DNA of 6,071 bases from Candidatus Saccharimonadota bacterium. GTDB lineage: Bacteria; Patescibacteriota; Saccharimonadia; Saccharimonadales; Saccharimonadaceae. This document shows, in pieces, positions 3,803 through 6,071 of the stretch. Both the position numbers and the translations under genes were made by a program. Under the pieces are notes generated by a model. The model worked only from the letters and a program-made list of their open reading frames with translations, did no database searches and was not told where the DNA came from. Where the stretch lies: the NCBI GenBank assembly GCA_003545655.1, contig DODJ01000080.1, positions 1 through 6,071 of the forward strand, written 5' to 3'. Numbering within the stretch: position 1 is the first letter of the stretch; the number at the start of each line of letters is the position of its first letter.

Positions 3803-6071
3803 TGGGAGATTTCTTACACACACTTGGTGAAAAAACATTTAAAGCAAAATGGTGGGTGGTAGCCGGCTGGATTGTAGTGCTTGGGGTGCTGGGGGTTTTG
3901 GCGGCGCACTACATGCAACCACTTTCAAATAGCTTGTCAATTCCTGGTACGGAGGCGCAAAAAACACTCGACAAATATGACGAGGTGTTTCCAAGTTCTA
4001 GCGCCCGCACTGGACGTATTGTCTTCGAAGCTCCTACGGGTACAACACTGACTGAATATAGTACTGAGGTTCAAGCGCTTGCCGATAAAGTCGCAGCAGT
4101 TGACGGTGTAAAGGGCGTGGTAACGTATGAACAGAACCCTAGTGCATTGTCTGAAGATGGTACTATAGGGTACCTTACGGTACAAGTGGGGGCAAATGGG
4201 GGTATACCTGATGAGTCAACCCTTGAACAAGTTGATACTCTTGCAAACGATGCGCGCGAAAGCAGTGGGCTTACCGTAGAGGTGGGGGGTGACCTAATTA
4301 GCAACGCGCCGGGGGAGATAGTGGGCGTAAACGAGGTGGGTGGTGTAGTTGTTGCGTTGATTGTTCTTATTATTACCCTCGGCTCGCTCATTGCTGCTGG
4401 GCTCCCTATTATCACCGCTGTTATTACGGTAGGCATTAGTATGGCCGCATTGTTTGCGCTTAGCGGCCTAGTAGAGATCGGCAGCACAACGCCGGTACTT
4501 GCACTTATGTTAGGTCTTGCGGTAGGTATCGACTACTCACTCTTTATTGTGAACCGCTATCGCACGTTTGTGCGCGAAGGCTATGCTTTGCAGGAGGCGG
4601 CAGGCAAGGCAATTGCCACAGCAGGTAACGCGGTGCTTTTTGCAGCAACGACGGTGGTGATTGCGTTGGCATCGCTTGCAGTGGTGCAAATTCCTTTCAT
4701 GACAACTATGGGGCTTGCTGCAGCGGCAACGGTTGCTTTGGCGGCTATCATAACTATTACACTTGTTCCGGCGTTCTTGGGTGTAGCGAGGCATCGGGTG
4801 TTTGGGCGTAAAACACGCAAGGCAATTCTTTCTCAGCAAAAAGCGCATAAAATTAAAAAGCAGCAAATTGATCATGGCACTATTTGGTACAAGCTGGGTG
4901 AGTTTCTCCTTAAGTTCCGGAAAACTACCCTTGTAGTAGCCTTAGGGCTTGTGGTACTTATTGCGCTACCGGCACCAAACCTTGTGCTGGGGTTGCCAAC
5001 CGACGAAACTGCTGCAAAGGACTCTTCAGCCTATAAAGCATTCGAACTTATATCGAAGGGCTTTGGCGAAGGGGCAAATGGCCCACTACTCGTGTTGGTT
5101 GAAAACCTTCCAGTGGTAACCGCCGAAGACGAGGCAATTGTGCGCGCTCAGCTTACTGCCCAATATACCGCACAACTGGCCGCTCAAGGGCTTACCCCTG
5201 AAATGCTCCCTCCAGCGCAACAACAGGCGGCAGCCGCTCAACTTGATGCACAGGTGGCGCAGTACGCACCGTATTACCAGGCGCAATTGGTGGCTACGAA
5301 TATCGCCAAGCTTGATAACGTTGCCGCGGCCCAAGCCGTGCAAACAGCAGAGGATGGTACAATCGCAGTCGTACAGGTAACGCCGGTAACGGGGCCATCG
5401 GATGATGCGACAAAAGACCTTGTGGTAACGCTTCGCGATACTGAAACCCAGAAACAAGTTACCGGTGGTGATACGGTCACTTTGGGTGTCACGGGCACTA
5501 CAGCACTTCTTATAGACATCAATACAAAACTCGCCGATGCCTTGCCGATATATCTTGCGGTTGTCATTGGGCTTTCCCTTATTCTACTGATAATAGCGTT
5601 TCGCTCGGTGCTTATTCCAATCAAGGCTACACTTGGGTTCTTATTGTCGGTATTTGCGATGTTTGGCGCATTGGTCGCGGTGTTTCAGTGGGGCTGGTTT
5701 GGTATTGCCGAGGCGCCGGGGCCAATTGTAAGCTTTATTCCTATTATAGCAATTGGTATTTTGTTTGGCCTTGCAATGGACTACGAATGCTTCTTGGTAT
5801 CGGGTATGCAAGAGGCGTATCACAAAACGAAGGATGCGAAAAAAGCAGTCATACAAGGCTACGCGCTTGGTAGTCGAGTGGTTGTCGCGGCGGGGCTCAT
5901 TATGATTTCGGTGTTTGCCGGGTTCATTGGTAACCACGATTCAACCATACAGTCGATTGGGTTCGCGCTCGCGTTAGGTATTTTTATTGATGCGTTTATT
6001 GTGCGTATGGTTATTGTGCCAATTGTTATGTCTTATCTTGGAAAGGCTGCCTGGTGGCTACCGAAGTGGCT
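3802..6071 (+). CDS. MMPL/RND-family transporter, 3' end cut off by window edge
   Basis: The frame is open from ATG 3802 to the right edge (756 full codons, no stop). Layout: TM1 at about 17-35; first outer domain about 38-178; TM2-TM6 from about 179 to 325; a basic cytosolic loop at about 330-372 (RHRVFGRKTRKAILSQQKAHK); TM7 at about 376-392; second outer domain about 395-575; then TM8 (581-600) through TM12. This duplicated 6+6 arrangement is that of MmpL/YdfJ exporters. The proton-relay Asp-Tyr pairs of the family are present in both halves: D244-Y245 in GLAVGIDYSLFI and D660-Y661 in GLAMDYECFLV. It should use the proton gradient to export lipids or other hydrophobic compounds; the substrate is unknown. 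The second outer domain carries a Gln/Ala-rich segment at about 450-496 (AQYTAQLAAQ...QQQAAAAQ). No Shine-Dalgarno was found; the start was chosen because TM1 follows at once and a -10-like palindrome precedes it. Confidence 0.94.
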   Translation, partial: MGDFLHTLGEKTFKAKWWVVAGWIVVLGVLGVLAAHYMQPLSNSLSIPGTEAQKTLDKYDEVFPSSSARTGRIVFEAPTGTTLTEYSTEVQALADKVAAVDGVKGVVTYEQNPSALSEDGTIGYLTVQVGANGGIPDESTLEQVDTLANDARESSGLTVEVGGDLISNAPGEIVGVNEVGGVVVALIVLIITLGSLIAAGLPIITAVITVGISMAALFALSGLVEIGSTTPVLALMLGLAVGIDYSLFIVNRYRTFVREGYALQEAAGKAIATAGNAVLFAATTVVIALASLAVVQIPFMTTMGLAAAATVALAAIITITLVPAFLGVARHRVFGRKTRKAILSQQKAHKIKKQQIDHGTIWYKLGEFLLKFRKTTLVVALGLVVLIALPAPNLVLGLPTDETAAKDSSAYKAFELISKGFGEGANGPLLVLVENLPVVTAEDEAIVRAQLTAQYTAQLAAQGLTPEMLPPAQQQAAAAQLDAQVAQYAPYYQAQLVATNIAKLDNVAAAQAVQTAEDGTIAVVQVTPVTGPSDDATKDLVVTLRDTETQKQVTGGDTVTLGVTGTTALLIDINTKLADALPIYLAVVIGLSLILLIIAFRSVLIPIKATLGFLLSVFAMFGALVAVFQWGWFGIAEAPGPIVSFIPIIAIGILFGLAMDYECFLVSGMQEAYHKTKDAKKAVIQGYALGSRVVVAAGLIMISVFAGFIGNHDSTIQSIGFALALGIFIDAFIVRMVIVPIVMSYLGKAAWWLPKW

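Noticed and set aside
3937..5937. Several minus-strand open frames under the MMPL gene
   Set aside because: They are antisense shadows of a gene with clear transporter motifs in the plus frame; their Arg/Cys- or Thr/Ser-rich products are typical of antisense reading.
1..6071. UGA recoded as glycine, as in some Candidate Phyla Radiation lineages
   Set aside because: TGA at 3143-3145 ends a complete small protein, and no gene needs an in-frame TGA to be read through.
1..6071. CRISPR array, insertion sequence or integrase-bearing element
   Set aside because: No regularly spaced repeats, no transposase or integrase motif and no paired terminal repeats were seen; the tRNA-Phe half copy is only 74 bases from its partner, too close to bound an element.

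Overview
This 6.07 kb stretch looks like compact bacterial chromosome. The inference is a small-genome Candidate Phyla Radiation lineage of the Saccharibacteria (TM7) type, at moderate confidence. The reasons are short single-domain membrane proteins, a lone type IV pilin gene, CCA-encoding tRNA genes, tiny intergenic gaps, and genes whose start codon sits right after a -10 box with no Shine-Dalgarno sequence. The standard genetic code fits: genes end in TAG, TAA or TGA, and no in-frame TGA was needed.

Left part (1-1760). A nearly complete stomatin/slipin-type SPFH membrane protein runs in from the left edge. It is followed by a good promoter, a broken copy of the 5' half of tRNA-Phe, the intact tRNA-Phe(GAA) and a strong terminator. 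A type IV (pseudo)pilin gene on the minus strand converges on that terminator. Its promoter stands back to back with the promoter of tRNA-Gly(GCC). That tRNA carries an unusual paired change at two nearly invariant tertiary-contact positions (U19/A56 instead of G19/C56).

Middle part (1760-3290). Three small genes of contrasting composition follow: an AT-rich Nudix hydrolase (about 35% GC, every Arg codon AGA/AGG), a four-helix membrane protein, and a GC-rich (about 57%) single-pass membrane protein. The GC-rich gene is the only one in the window with a consensus promoter plus a real leader and Shine-Dalgarno site. It is followed by a long imperfect inverted repeat. This part looks like a patchwork of acquired genes.

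Right part (3290-6071). A two-helix protein with a bacterial PH-like domain is followed 15 bp later by a large MMPL/RND-family exporter, which runs off the right edge. A perfect 16-bp palindrome fills the gap and ends on the first base of the exporter's start codon, so it may be an operator or a promoter element.

Most products are membrane or envelope proteins (SPFH scaffold, pilin, two small membrane proteins, PH-domain protein, exporter), but apart from the PH-MMPL pair there is no clear operon. No CRISPR array, insertion sequence or complete mobile element was seen. The strongest candidates for something new are the tRNA-Gly U19/A56 covariation, the tRNA-Phe half-gene transcribed ahead of the real gene, and the run of apparently leaderless genes.
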